A DNA stretch of 14,339 nucleotides from Desulfobacterales bacterium (GCA_022013615.1 JAKLQB010000055.1:1-14339); one strand, 5' to 3'. Positions 7,715-14,339 are shown, counted from the stretch's first letter. Translations and numbers: made by a program. Notes: generated by a model from the letters alone, not told the origin.

Positions 7715-9184
7715 CTAAGCCATAACAGGAAAAAGGATTCTAAAGGTAGTCCCTTTATCCACAGCGCTTTCCACGTCAATTGTGCCGTGATGGGCATCAA
7801 CAATGCCTTTGACAATGGCAAGCCCTAATCCGGTCCCTATAACTTGACGGGTCTTAGGGTGTTTGACCCGGTAGAATTTATCAAAAATTTTAGGCAGTTC
7901 CTCAGGAGAAATCCCAACACCCGTGTCCTCGACCCGGATCTCCATATACTCTCCCTGACCCTGTGCAGTAACAGTCACCTTGCCCCCTTCGGGAGAATAA
8001 TTAATGGCATTGCTGATAAGGTTGTTAAATATCTCCTCGATGTTTTTCGGGTCGGCCTGGACCGGCTTGAGATCCTTCAAAGAAAAGGATAGGGCTATGC
8101 CTTTTTCCTTGGCCTTTGAGTCCATCAGGGCAATGGTCTCTTCTATGACCTGACCGATATCAGTAGGCACACGGCGCTGGACATATTTGCCTGCCTCGAT
8201 CTTTGCCACATCAAGCAGGTCGTTGATAAGTTCCAGGAGGGAATCTATCCTGTTTGACCCCCTGCTCACGAATTCATGTTGTTTTTCCCCAAGGGGACCA
8301 CACAAGCCTTCTAAGAGCACATAGTTTTGCTGTTTGATCGCAGAAAGAGGACTGCGAAGCTCATGTGCCACCATATTGACAAAATCAGTCTTCATTTGAT
8401 CAAGCTGCTTGAATGCTGTAATATCCTCGATAACGGTAACTGTCCCCACGATGCTGTTGTCCGGGCCAAGGGCTGGCGCTGAAATAGCCCTGAGCACATT
8501 TGCCCCTGCATTGATTTCCTGTGAAATTGACTCGTTTTCCGACGATTCTCCGCCCTGAATTTGCTTGAGAGTATTTATCAGGGATTCATCCTTTATGATC
8601 GTGGAAATAGGGGCCGGGTTTTCCACTTCTTCGGATATTTCCATTAATCGCATGAGTGCCGGGTTGTGAAGAACCACCTCGAGATTGCGGTTGGTCACCA
8701 TAACGCCGTTTCCCATATAGTTGATGATGGTTTTAAGACGGCTTTTTTCAAGATTGAGATCGTAAAGATTTCGGATATTTTCCTGTTCAAACTGCCGGGC
8801 TTTTTGCTCGAGATTTCTCTTTTCAGCGGCCCTGGTAATGATCAGGAGAAACTGGTCAATCTGAAAAGGCTTGGTAATAAAATCATAGGCGCCTTTTTTC
8901 ATGCACTCAACGGCCGTATCAACGGTTCCATGTCCCGTGATGATGATAACCGGAATATCAGGGTATTTTTCACCGGTTATTTCAAGGACTTCTTCGCCGC
9001 TCATGACCGGCATTTTAAGGTCAAGGAGGATTATGTCCAATGGTTCTTTGGCCAGGATATCAAGGGCTGCCTGGCCGTTTTCCGCAGTGATCACGTCATA
9101 GCCCTTGCCCCTTAATACGCGGTAGCATCCGTCTCTGATGACTTTTTCGTCATCCACAACCAGAATCTTGATTTTTTCATTCAT
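7715..9184 (-). CDS. Response regulator-histidine kinase hybrid (REC-PAS-HisKA-HATPase)
   Basis: 489-residue soluble signalling protein. Residues 1-120 form a receiver domain with acidic pocket D11/D12, phospho-acceptor D55 (LLDLKMP), T83 and K105. A PAS-like segment follows at about 145-258. The HisKA box is MVAHELRSPL with the phospho-histidine H274, and the HATPase domain has the N-box around N387-N392, G1 box DTGVGI (420-425) and G2 box GTGLGL (450-455). No membrane segment and no DNA-binding domain are present, so its receiver probably takes phosphate from the kinase encoded just upstream and the signal passes on through its own kinase module, by a phosphorelay or by controlling kinase activity. 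Its ATG overlaps the stop of that kinase as ATGA, indicating coupled synthesis. The target and the final transcriptional output are not encoded in the window. Confidence 0.92.
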   Translation of the reverse strand: MNEKIKILVVDDEKVIRDGCYRVLRGKGYDVITAENGQAALDILAKEPLDIILLDLKMPVMSGEEVLEITGEKYPDIPVIIITGHGTVDTAVECMKKGAYDFITKPFQIDQFLLIITRAAEKRNLEQKARQFEQENIRNLYDLNLEKSRLKTIINYMGNGVMVTNRNLEVVLHNPALMRLMEISEEVENPAPISTIIKDESLINTLKQIQGGESSENESISQEINAGANVLRAISAPALGPDNSIVGTVTVIEDITAFKQLDQMKTDFVNMVAHELRSPLSAIKQQNYVLLEGLCGPLGEKQHEFVSRGSNRIDSLLELINDLLDVAKIEAGKYVQRRVPTDIGQVIEETIALMDSKAKEKGIALSFSLKDLKPVQADPKNIEEIFNNLISNAINYSPEGGKVTVTAQGQGEYMEIRVEDTGVGISPEELPKIFDKFYRVKHPKTRQVIGTGLGLAIVKGIVDAHHGTIDVESAVDKGTTFRILFPVMA

Positions 9185-11166
9185 GCTTCATCCAATCCTA
9201 TGAAAACAGGTTCTTCATCAGGTTGTTCCACAAATCCGAGAGGAAGTTCAATAATAAAACGCGTTCCTCCTTCAGGAGGAGAATCGACCAGGATATTGCC
9301 ACCATGGAGGTTTATAATTTTTTGCGAGATACTAAGACCAAGGCCTGTGCCTTTGCCTACAGGTTTGGTAGTAAAAAACATGTCGAAAATCTTATCACTT
9401 AGTTCTTTCGGTATTCCGGGGCCGGAATCAGAAACTGTAGTAATAAATAAATTTGTACTACTATCATATTTTGCTGAAATATTCAGCTTTCCTTTTCCCT
9501 TCATTGCATCGGCTGCATTAATGAAAAGGTTGGTAAAAACCTGTTGAAGCTGTCCCAGATCGCCAGTCATTTCCGGCATGTCTGATTGGATAATCTTTTT
9601 GACCTCGATATTTTGAAACAGGGCCTGATTGATCAATAAATTCAAGGTTTTGGTGATTATTTGTTCTATGCTGAACGAGGATGCCTTTCCAACGGTCTGG
9701 CGGCTAAATTCCAGTAATTCAGACACAATCTTTTTGCAACGCAGTGTTTGGTCGATTATTTCTTCAATGTCTTTAAAGTGTTGACTATTATCTATAAAGC
9801 TTTCCTTGAGCAATTCGGCGTACATCATGATGCCTGACAGCGGATTATTAATTTCGTGGGCAACACCCGCAGCCATTTTACCCACAGAAGCAATTTTTTC
9901 CGACTGAACCAACTGAAAATGGGCATCTTCAAGGTCTTTTCTCATCTTGAGAATCTCTCTCATATCTGTAAATACGCCCACGCTGCCTATTTCCTTTCCC
10001 TCAATCCTGATGATGGAGGCAGACAGGGTAACCGGTATATCTTCATCGTCTTTGGTTGTAATGGACATGCTGGTAGGATTCAATTTGCCCACAGGTCCGT
10101 GCTCATCGCTACGCATTTTCATCATGTTTTCTCTGGCCACATCTATGTTGTAAAAGCTGGCCAGGTGCCCTCTCTCCATGATTTCCCGGGCGGAATATCC
10201 GGTTAACCGCTCCATGCCCTCATTGAATATGAGTACGTTTCCCTTGGTATCCACTACTACGATCCCGTCAACGGTGCTCTGGATTACATTTTGAAAAAAA
10301 GTATTGGATTTCTCAACCTCCTGCTCCAATTTTATTCTGGCTGTCACATCTCTGGATGCCTCCACTATCTGAACAATATCACCTCGTTCATTGTAGATAG
10401 GTGCAACAGTAATTACATCAACGCGTTTCCCCCCTTTTTCTTCCCGGAATTCTCTAAAAGTACTGATAATCTTCTTCTCTTTTATCTCTTCCAAATATAA
10501 CAAGTAGCATGGATATCCGGTTTCCCCGCATGACTTTTCCAGTCCATACCTCACCTCATAGCAATGCTTGCCCAGAACACCCTCATTGTTGAGATTGAAT
10601 TCATTAAGAAAGGTCCGGTTAACCCTCTCAATGGTCATATCCATATTGACTACCATAATCCTGTAAGGAAGAGAATCCAGTATAATTTGAGTATACTTTC
10701 TTTCTTTTTCCTCATGTTCCTGACGTTTTTTTTCTATCTCGGTTTTTTCGATCTCCATCTGGATTAAATCCCACAGGAATCTTGCTCCTCTGTAGTCAAC
10801 TATGGAGATGCCCGCAGGTTTTGTCCGAAGAATAGATTTTCTGGCTTTTGATGATCCAGTCAGTTCAATAAGGAGATTCAATTCTTTCAGGCTGTAAAGG
10901 TCCTGGAAATTGCTGGTTGTGAAGAGGTTATGCTTTTTTGCATAAATCAGGCCTGGCGCAAGGGGGTTTACATCCGCTACGCCCAGAATTTTCATTTTAA
11001 GCCTTGACAGACGTTCCTTATCCAGGATTTGCAGAAGGTCATGACAGGCTTTTCCGCCACCCACAAAGGCCACATTAAGCGGTATGTCGGCCAGCTCGCC
11101 GCGAACAATTTTTAGCGGTTCGTCAGGTTTGTTTTTTTCTGCTGATTTTAGGGCCTCTCCAGTCAA
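9181..11166 (-). CDS. Soluble sensor histidine kinase with N-terminal Rossmann-like domain and two PAS domains
   Basis: 661-residue kinase without membrane helices. Residues about 29-135 resemble a dinucleotide-binding Rossmann fold: LNVAFVGGGKAC with glycines 36-38, and GVADVNP with D65 at the place where NAD-binding folds carry an acidic residue. A charged helical linker (136-158) leads to PAS1 (about 159-275), which holds three cysteines (C202, C213, C220) in HCYEVRYGLEKSC and GYPCYLL. PAS2 spans about 290-405. HisKA has H437 (GVAHEINNPL); HATPase has DSGPGI (580-585) and GTGLGL (606-611). The start is a TTG at 11166-11164, supported by AGGAG 6 nt upstream and the absence of a nearby ATG. 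The kinase is coupled to the REC-kinase gene by ATGA. NAD(H) or redox sensing is inference from the fold and the cysteines; the kinase assignment is firm. Confidence 0.92.
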   Translation of the reverse strand: MTGEALKSAEKNKPDEPLKIVRGELADIPLNVAFVGGGKACHDLLQILDKERLSRLKMKILGVADVNPLAPGLIYAKKHNLFTTSNFQDLYSLKELNLLIELTGSSKARKSILRTKPAGISIVDYRGARFLWDLIQMEIEKTEIEKKRQEHEEKERKYTQIILDSLPYRIMVVNMDMTIERVNRTFLNEFNLNNEGVLGKHCYEVRYGLEKSCGETGYPCYLLYLEEIKEKKIISTFREFREEKGGKRVDVITVAPIYNERGDIVQIVEASRDVTARIKLEQEVEKSNTFFQNVIQSTVDGIVVVDTKGNVLIFNEGMERLTGYSAREIMERGHLASFYNIDVARENMMKMRSDEHGPVGKLNPTSMSITTKDDEDIPVTLSASIIRIEGKEIGSVGVFTDMREILKMRKDLEDAHFQLVQSEKIASVGKMAAGVAHEINNPLSGIMMYAELLKESFIDNSQHFKDIEEIIDQTLRCKKIVSELLEFSRQTVGKASSFSIEQIITKTLNLLINQALFQNIEVKKIIQSDMPEMTGDLGQLQQVFTNLFINAADAMKGKGKLNISAKYDSSTNLFITTVSDSGPGIPKELSDKIFDMFFTTKPVGKGTGLGLSISQKIINLHGGNILVDSPPEGGTRFIIELPLGFVEQPDEEPVFIGLDEA

Positions 11167-11172
11167 ATGGTT

Positions 11173-11177
11173 CTCCT
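11173..11177 (-). promoter_or_regulatory. Ribosome binding site for the TTG-initiated kinase
   Basis: AGGAG on the coding strand lies 6 nt before TTG 11166. The first internal Met lies well inside the Rossmann-like domain, so this site decides the unusual TTG start. Confidence 0.7.
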
Positions 11178-11243
11178 AATAATTTTGTATAGCCGCAAAA
11201 ATTTCGACCTGTGCGGTTAGACGTAACTCGTTCAAATTTTTTA

Positions 11244-11381
11244 TTTTGTAGTGTGGGTTAAGCGGTCTTAATCCAATGGGTTTCGTTTATTACACATAGC
11301 TGGCATATTATGGGAAGTAAGCAAAATAAGGTTGAAAAAGCGAAACCCACATTATTTTTGCCACTCAACCCATCCTACAAA
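11244..11381. repeat. Nested palindromic intergenic element (MITE/REP-like)
   Basis: The outer arms TTTGTAGTGTGGGTT (11245-11259) and, in reverse complement, TTTGTAGGATGGGTT (11367-11381) match at 13 of 15 positions. Inside them TGGGTTTCG (11277-11285) and CGAAACCCA (11341-11349) are a perfect 9-bp inverted pair. The roughly 138-bp structure resembles the GTAGGGTGGGTTA-type palindromic repeats scattered through many bacterial genomes. It contains no gene and sits between the 84-residue protein and the kinase operon. No good promoter for the kinase gene was recognised in this 232-bp gap. Confidence 0.65.
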
Positions 11382-11398
11382 GAACTTAGGCTCAGCTA

Positions 11399-11653
11399 TT
11401 AGGCTTTTTTCTTAAGCCTGTCGACTACCTTGTTTTCCATATGCTTAACTATCAATTTTAAAGCAACACTTGCTCTTATGGGACCTGAATTGTTCCATCC
11501 TTTTTGAAGCGCCTCCTCTTTTTTTTCTCTAAATTGCTCAACGCTGTCAGCCATGTCTTGCCAGGCAAACAATTTCTGGAGCACATGACGTTCAGGTGCT
11601 GTCAGGTCTTTTTGCGTGTCAAATGCCCTACCACCACTCGTCGTAATAATCAT
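11399..11653 (-). CDS. Small uncharacterised protein (84 aa)
   Basis: An 84-residue product starting MIITTSGGRAFDTQKDLTAP and ending in a lysine-rich tail (RLKKKA). It is mostly predicted helical by composition (PERHVLQKLFAWQDMADS, EQFREKKEEALQKGW), contains no cysteine, signal peptide or membrane segment, and matches no domain I can name. It looks like a genuine gene because it has protein-like composition, fills its own intergenic slot and is co-oriented with its neighbours. The ribosome site before ATG 11653 is weak (CGGTTAAACT), and an in-frame stop lies directly upstream, so no longer start is possible. It lies after the terminator of the right-hand metF module and before the palindromic element. 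I half-recognise similar short proteins from sulfate-reducer genomes but cannot confirm this. Confidence 0.65.
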   Translation of the reverse strand: MIITTSGGRAFDTQKDLTAPERHVLQKLFAWQDMADSVEQFREKKEEALQKGWNNSGPIRASVALKLIVKHMENKVVDRLKKKA

Positions 11654-11772
11654 AGTTTAACCGATAAGAATGGAACGTTCTTTTATTTGCAGGTGCTGAT
11701 GAACTGCAGCAGAAAGTTCTTTTCAAGTAATTACGTTGTTACTATTATGGCCAATTTGGGCTGGAATTCAAG

Positions 11773-11814
11773 AAAAAAGCCCGAAGGGTCATTGTTGCAT
11801 GATCCCCCGGGCTT
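11773..11814 (-). terminator. Rho-independent terminator after metF (right-hand module)
   Basis: On the transcribed strand AAGCCCG (11814-11808) pairs with CGGGCTT (11784-11778), with further pairing of the inner GATCAT/ATGACC segments. A T-rich run TTTTTT follows directly at 11778-11773. It lies about 28 bp past the metF stop, marking the end of the right-hand operon. Confidence 0.85.
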
Positions 11815-11841
11815 GAATACGGCTGTCAAGCGTGAATCCTG

Positions 11842-12774
11842 TTACACCTTTGGCCTGGGAAGCATACCTGCCAATTCCGCAATCTCAGGCACACGGTGTT
11901 CCCATTCGATGGCCATGAGGTGAACCCCGGCTATTCCTTCCATCTCTTTAAATTCCTCAATCTGTTCTATGGCAAATTTAATACCTGCTCCGGCCACTTT
12001 GCCTTTACCTGCGCCTTGTAACCGTTTGATAATGGAGTCCGGCACATCCATACCAGGCACCTGCTTTGCCATGTACCGTGCCATACCTACGCTTTTCATG
12101 GGGGTGACGCCTGCCAGTATATAGCATTTCTCGTGAAGCCCCATATCAACAACCTTTTTCATGAATTCCCTGAATCTATCCATATTATAGATGCATTGGG
12201 TCTGGATAAAGTCGGCCCCGGCTGCGATCTTTTTTGCAAGACGATGCACACGGAACTCAAAGGGTTCGGCAAATGGGTTGGATGCCGCGCCAATAAAGAG
12301 CTCAGGCGGCACATCGATATCCTGGCCATTCAGGAAAGTGCCCTCGTCCCTCATGGTTTTGACCGCATGGATCAACTGCATGGAGTCAATATCAAAGACG
12401 TTCTTTGCCCCGGGATGGTTGCCGAATCTCTGATGGTCACCTGAGAGACAGAGGATATTCCTGATTCCATGGGCATAAATACCGAGAATGTCACTCTGTA
12501 TTGCCAGGCGGTTACGATCGCGACATACCATCTGGAAATTGGGTTCCAGCCCTTCTTGTAAGACAACAAGTGAGGCTGCCCAGCTGGACATCCGCACGAC
12601 CGCCGTCTGGTTGTCTGTGATATTCACCGCATCCACACAACCTTTTAAATGGTGGATTTTTTCTTTAAGACGTTCCACATTTGCACCCTGGGGGGGCCCA
12701 CACTCCCCGGTAAAGGCAAAGTGACCAGCATTCAGGACTTTTTCGAGGTTACTTCCCGATTTCAGATCGCTCAT
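11842..12774 (-). CDS. metF: Methylenetetrahydrofolate reductase, MetF-type (complete copy)
   Basis: 310-residue MetF flavoprotein, paralogous along its whole length to the partial copy at 1-881. It carries GECGPPQG (Glu24 in the catalytic position), ITDNQT, CRDRNRLAIQSDIL, NILCLSGDHQ with the flavin-region Asp, FIQTQ with the folate-region Gln, and ends VPEIAELAGMLPRPKV. The start is placed at ATG 12774 (MSDLKSGSNLEK), which overlaps the metV stop as ATGA exactly as in the other module. An in-frame upstream start at 12831 would only add 19 residues of non-homologous sequence lying inside metV. The gene is followed by a strong terminator, so it ends the right-hand hdrA-mvhD-metV-metF operon. 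Role and partners are as for the first copy: C1 reduction or oxidation coupled to the Hdr/Mvh electron-transfer proteins. Confidence 0.94.
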   Translation of the reverse strand: MSDLKSGSNLEKVLNAGHFAFTGECGPPQGANVERLKEKIHHLKGCVDAVNITDNQTAVVRMSSWAASLVVLQEGLEPNFQMVCRDRNRLAIQSDILGIYAHGIRNILCLSGDHQRFGNHPGAKNVFDIDSMQLIHAVKTMRDEGTFLNGQDIDVPPELFIGAASNPFAEPFEFRVHRLAKKIAAGADFIQTQCIYNMDRFREFMKKVVDMGLHEKCYILAGVTPMKSVGMARYMAKQVPGMDVPDSIIKRLQGAGKGKVAGAGIKFAIEQIEEFKEMEGIAGVHLMAIEWEHRVPEIAELAGMLPRPKV

Positions 12775-13439
12775 TGTACCAGCTCCTCCCTCACGCTCTT
12801 CCTGGGCCCACCATCCCTTGAAGTTGTCCAATCCTTTGCAGGCATAAACTCCAGGAGATCATCCAGACGACCCTGTTCCATTTTCTTTCTGACAATCATA
12901 TCCCAGATACAGTCCACATCTTTGGATATCTCGCATTTGCCTCCTGCCGAGCCACCGCAGGGCCCGTTCAGCAGACTCTTTGAGCAGCGGGCAATCGGGC
13001 ACATCCCTTCAAAATAGTGTATCACGCATGTTCCACAGCCAGCACATCTCTCTTCCCAGATCCCGTGTTGAACAGCGCCCCCAAAAAAGGTCGTGTTCAA
13101 GGCCGGAAAAAAACGGCACCCAGGATAACGTTCCGATAAGAACTGGGGACCTACCCCACAGGCCATGGATATGACTGCCTCATAATCTTCAACCTGGTCC
13201 TTGATTTGTTCAATGTATTCAGGGTCACACTGCCTTTCCAGGATTTTTTCATCCACCTCTAAGGGGTGCCCCTCTTTTTTTCGGGCGATCTTCAGAATAG
13301 AGGCGAGAATGCCCACTTCTTTGCTCCCACCAACATTACAGACAGTAACACAGCCTTTACATCCGATGATCAGGATATTTTTCAAATCCTTAATCATATC
13401 CAGTATTTCGTTCAGTGATTTGCGATCAGCAACTATCAT
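12771..13439 (-). CDS. metV: MetV-type partner of methylenetetrahydrofolate reductase (copy 2)
   Basis: 222 residues, exactly the same length as the copy at 878-1546, and colinear with it. The N-terminal C27-x2-C30-x3-C34 set (IGCKGCVTVC), C71, C94 and the C-terminal cluster (C132, C135, C138, C147, C152, C161, C169, C177) are all retained. Cys117 of copy 1 is Thr here, while Cys108 (YPGCRF) is present only here, so those two are unlikely to be essential metal ligands. The ATG at 13439 has AAGAGG 6 nt upstream and follows the mvhD stop after 11 bp. The stop overlaps the metF start as ATGA. It is the second gene of the three-gene mvhD-metV-metF block in the right-hand module. Confidence 0.93.
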   Translation of the reverse strand: MIVADRKSLNEILDMIKDLKNILIIGCKGCVTVCNVGGSKEVGILASILKIARKKEGHPLEVDEKILERQCDPEYIEQIKDQVEDYEAVISMACGVGPQFLSERYPGCRFFPALNTTFFGGAVQHGIWEERCAGCGTCVIHYFEGMCPIARCSKSLLNGPCGGSAGGKCEISKDVDCIWDMIVRKKMEQGRLDDLLEFMPAKDWTTSRDGGPRKSVREELVQ

Positions 13440-13450
13440 GTCTAACCTCT

Positions 13451-13876
13451 TTATGCGGCTTTTTTCATATTTACCGGGCTGGGGCCTAATTCTTTAATCC
13501 TTTGAACCATTTCCCTTGCAATTTCGGCAAATCGCGGGCCTTCGCCGGCAGACAGATTGAACATCTCAACCCGCTCGGGCTCAAGACCTATCTCTTCAAG
13601 GGTTTTTTTGACATACAGAACCTTTCTTTTTGCCTTAAGGTTGCCATCTATAAAGTGACATTCCCCTTCAAGACAACCTGCCACGTAAACGCCGTCAGCG
13701 CCGTCCTCAATTGCCTTCAAAAGGTGCAGGATATCCACCCGCCCGGTACAGGGTACTTGAATGATTTTAACATTACTCGGATAAGAGAGTCTCATGGAAC
13801 CTGCCAGGTCCGCAGCCGAATAGGCTCAGTACTGGCAGCAAAAAGCGAGAATCTGTGGTTCAAAGTTCTTTGCCAT
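13451..13876 (-). CDS. mvhD: MvhD/FlpD-type electron-transfer subunit, predicted selenoprotein (copy 2)
   Basis: 141-residue MvhD-family [2Fe-2S] protein from ATG 13876, preceded by GAGGAGG 4 nt upstream. It reads MAKNFEPQILAFCCQY, TGA (codon 17), then AYSAADLAGSMRLSYPS. The TGA lies at the same place as in copy 1 and in the VhuD Sec/Cys position, so it is read as selenocysteine. Conserved cysteines are C13, C14, C43 (PCTGRVD), C68 and C73 (GCLEGEC). Without recoding, only a 114-residue frame from 13795 would be called, lacking the N-terminal motif. It lies about 100 bp after the hdrA end and 11 bp before metV, and should connect HdrA with the MetV/MetF pair. The N-terminal Cys/Sec motif presumably contributes to the iron-sulfur centre or its interface; that detail is not visible in sequence. 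Confidence 0.92.
13796..13811 (-). promoter_or_regulatory. Candidate bacterial SECIS hairpin of mvhD copy 2
   Basis: The same 16-nt hairpin sequence as in mvhD copy 1, GGACCTGGCAGGTTCC, starts 14 nt after the TGA. It lies in a 26-nt block (13793-13818) identical to 2080-2105, while the flanking codons differ. The conservation of silent positions fits an RNA-level constraint, although the block is short. Confidence 0.6.
13826..13828 (-). other. In-frame TGA predicted to encode selenocysteine (MvhD copy 2, Sec17)
   Basis: TGA lies between AFCCQY and AYSAADLAGSMR in one open frame. It is equivalent to Sec16 of the other MvhD copy and to the Sec/Cys position of VhuD/MvhD. Confidence 0.92.
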
Positions 13877-13903
13877 GTTTCCTCCTCACGCTTTTATCTA
13901 TTG

Positions 13904-13938
13904 TTGAGTTGTATGAAAGTTATCTCTTTACAACTCAA
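13904..13938. repeat. Inverted repeat hairpin in the hdrA-mvhD gap
   Basis: TTGAGTTGTA (13904-13913) and TACAACTCAA (13929-13938) form a perfect 10-bp stem with a 15-nt loop in the leader of mvhD copy 2. No U-tract follows on the transcribed strand. It may influence mRNA processing between hdrA and mvhD, or be another small repeat insertion. Confidence 0.55.
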
Positions 13939-13974
13939 TCACCCAACTCATTGACTGCTTTACCCTTCGGCCAC

Positions 13975-14339
13975 TCAAACAGCTTGAAAAAGGGCGTCTG
14001 TCTTGGCGATAATCTGTTCATCAGTGAAGTGCTTCAGGCTAATCGCCTTACCCGGACATTCAGCCACGCAAGCGCCGCATCCCCTACATTCTGCCGGGTC
14101 TATCACTGCATGTCCTTCGTCACCTATTCGCGGAGCGTGATATGGACAGGTTCTGACACAGGTCACGCAGACAGCGCACTTATCCGGGTTTACTACTGCC
14201 ACAACTCCGCCAACAAGGATACCTTCCTTGGATAAGATGGTCATGGCTCTGGCCACAGCGGCCTTGGCCTGGGCTATGCTTTCATCCAGTGGTTTTGGAT
14301 AATGGGCAAGGCCGGCCATAAAAATGCCGTCAGAAGCAA
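13975..14339 (-). CDS. hdrA: HdrA-like protein, C-terminal fragment (N-terminus beyond right edge)
   Basis: The visible 120 residues start ASDGIFMAGLAHYPKPLDESIAQAKAAVARA, the usual end of the flavin domain of HdrA. Two [4Fe-4S] motifs follow, CAVCVTCVRTCP and CRGCGACVAECP, as at the C-terminus of the fusion protein at 2248-6693. The frame is open to the window edge, so the internal ATG at 14319 is not the true start. The TGA at 13975-13977 is taken as the real stop, because only four codons (VAEG) follow before TAA. The gene heads the visible part of the right-hand mvhD-metV-metF operon. Whether it is a plain HdrA, a second HdrA-GltD-HdrA fusion or another selenoprotein cannot be known from this window. 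Confidence 0.9.
   Translation of the reverse strand, partial: ASDGIFMAGLAHYPKPLDESIAQAKAAVARAMTILSKEGILVGGVVAVVNPDKCAVCVTCVRTCPYHAPRIGDEGHAVIDPAECRGCGACVAECPGKAISLKHFTDEQIIAKTDALFQAV

Noticed and set aside
7600..7821. 73-codon minus-strand frame overlapping the end of the REC-kinase gene
   Set aside because: It overlaps the conserved HATPase C-terminus in another frame and the promoter region, with no domain or ribosome site.
11161..11400. Sigma70 or sigma54 promoter for the kinase operon
   Set aside because: TATACA near 11190 has no matching -35 box, and no TGGC-N-TTGC sigma54 pattern was found; the evidence is too weak to annotate.
12775..12831. Longer metF start at 12831 adding 19 residues
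   Set aside because: The extra residues lie within metV, are not family-like, and the paralogue uses the ATGA-overlap start.
13975..13977. TGA ending the right-edge HdrA as another selenocysteine codon
   Set aside because: Only VAEG follows before TAA, and the protein already has the normal HdrA C-terminal length after the last iron-sulfur motif.

Overview
The window reads as chromosome of an anaerobic bacterium, most likely a Desulfobacterota sulfate reducer or syntroph that uses the tetrahydrofolate branch of the Wood-Ljungdahl pathway. That assignment is inferred from gene content: MetF/MetV methylene-tetrahydrofolate reductase, heterodisulfide-reductase-type HdrA, MvhD, several selenocysteine codons, and soluble PAS histidine kinases. 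Every gene I can support lies on the minus strand, so transcription runs from high to low coordinates.

Right-hand module (14339 down to 11842): the C-terminal end of an HdrA-like protein (cut by the window edge), then mvhD, metV and metF, closed by a rho-independent terminator at 11773-11814. Next come a small conserved-looking 84-residue protein (11399-11653) and a palindromic, MITE/REP-like repeat (11244-11381). A translationally coupled signalling pair follows: a soluble histidine kinase with an N-terminal Rossmann-like domain (9181-11166) and a REC-PAS-histidine kinase (7715-9184).

Left-hand module (7694 down to 1): a candidate promoter with a perfect 15-bp palindrome at its start site, a divergent third MetF-like protein, a giant 1481-residue HdrA-GltD-HdrA fusion, then mvhD, metV and metF (the last cut by the left edge). 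The mvhD-metV-metF block therefore occurs twice, in the same order, with the same ATGA overlap between metV and metF.

The most notable observation is that three genes are interrupted by in-frame TGA codons exactly where their families carry a key cysteine: HdrA (residue 64, after TNDCAM) and both MvhD copies (FCCNF-U and FCCQY-U). Both positions are known selenocysteine sites in methanogen HdrA and VhuD. Each TGA is followed by a hairpin at a bacterial-SECIS-like distance, and the hairpin sequence is identical in the two mvhD genes. A standard gene caller would cut the N termini off the MvhD proteins and split HdrA into a 63-residue fragment plus a truncated protein.

Taken together the window suggests a soluble, selenium-dependent, flavin-based electron bifurcating (or, in acetate oxidation, confurcating) methylene-H4F reductase: MetF and MetV handle the C1 chemistry, MvhD links to HdrA, and the GltD-like segment of the fusion offers an NAD(P)H site. 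No HdrB or HdrC is visible. The adjacent kinases, one with a possible dinucleotide-binding domain, may tune the system to redox state; that link is inference. No tRNA, rRNA, CRISPR, transposase or prophage gene was seen.
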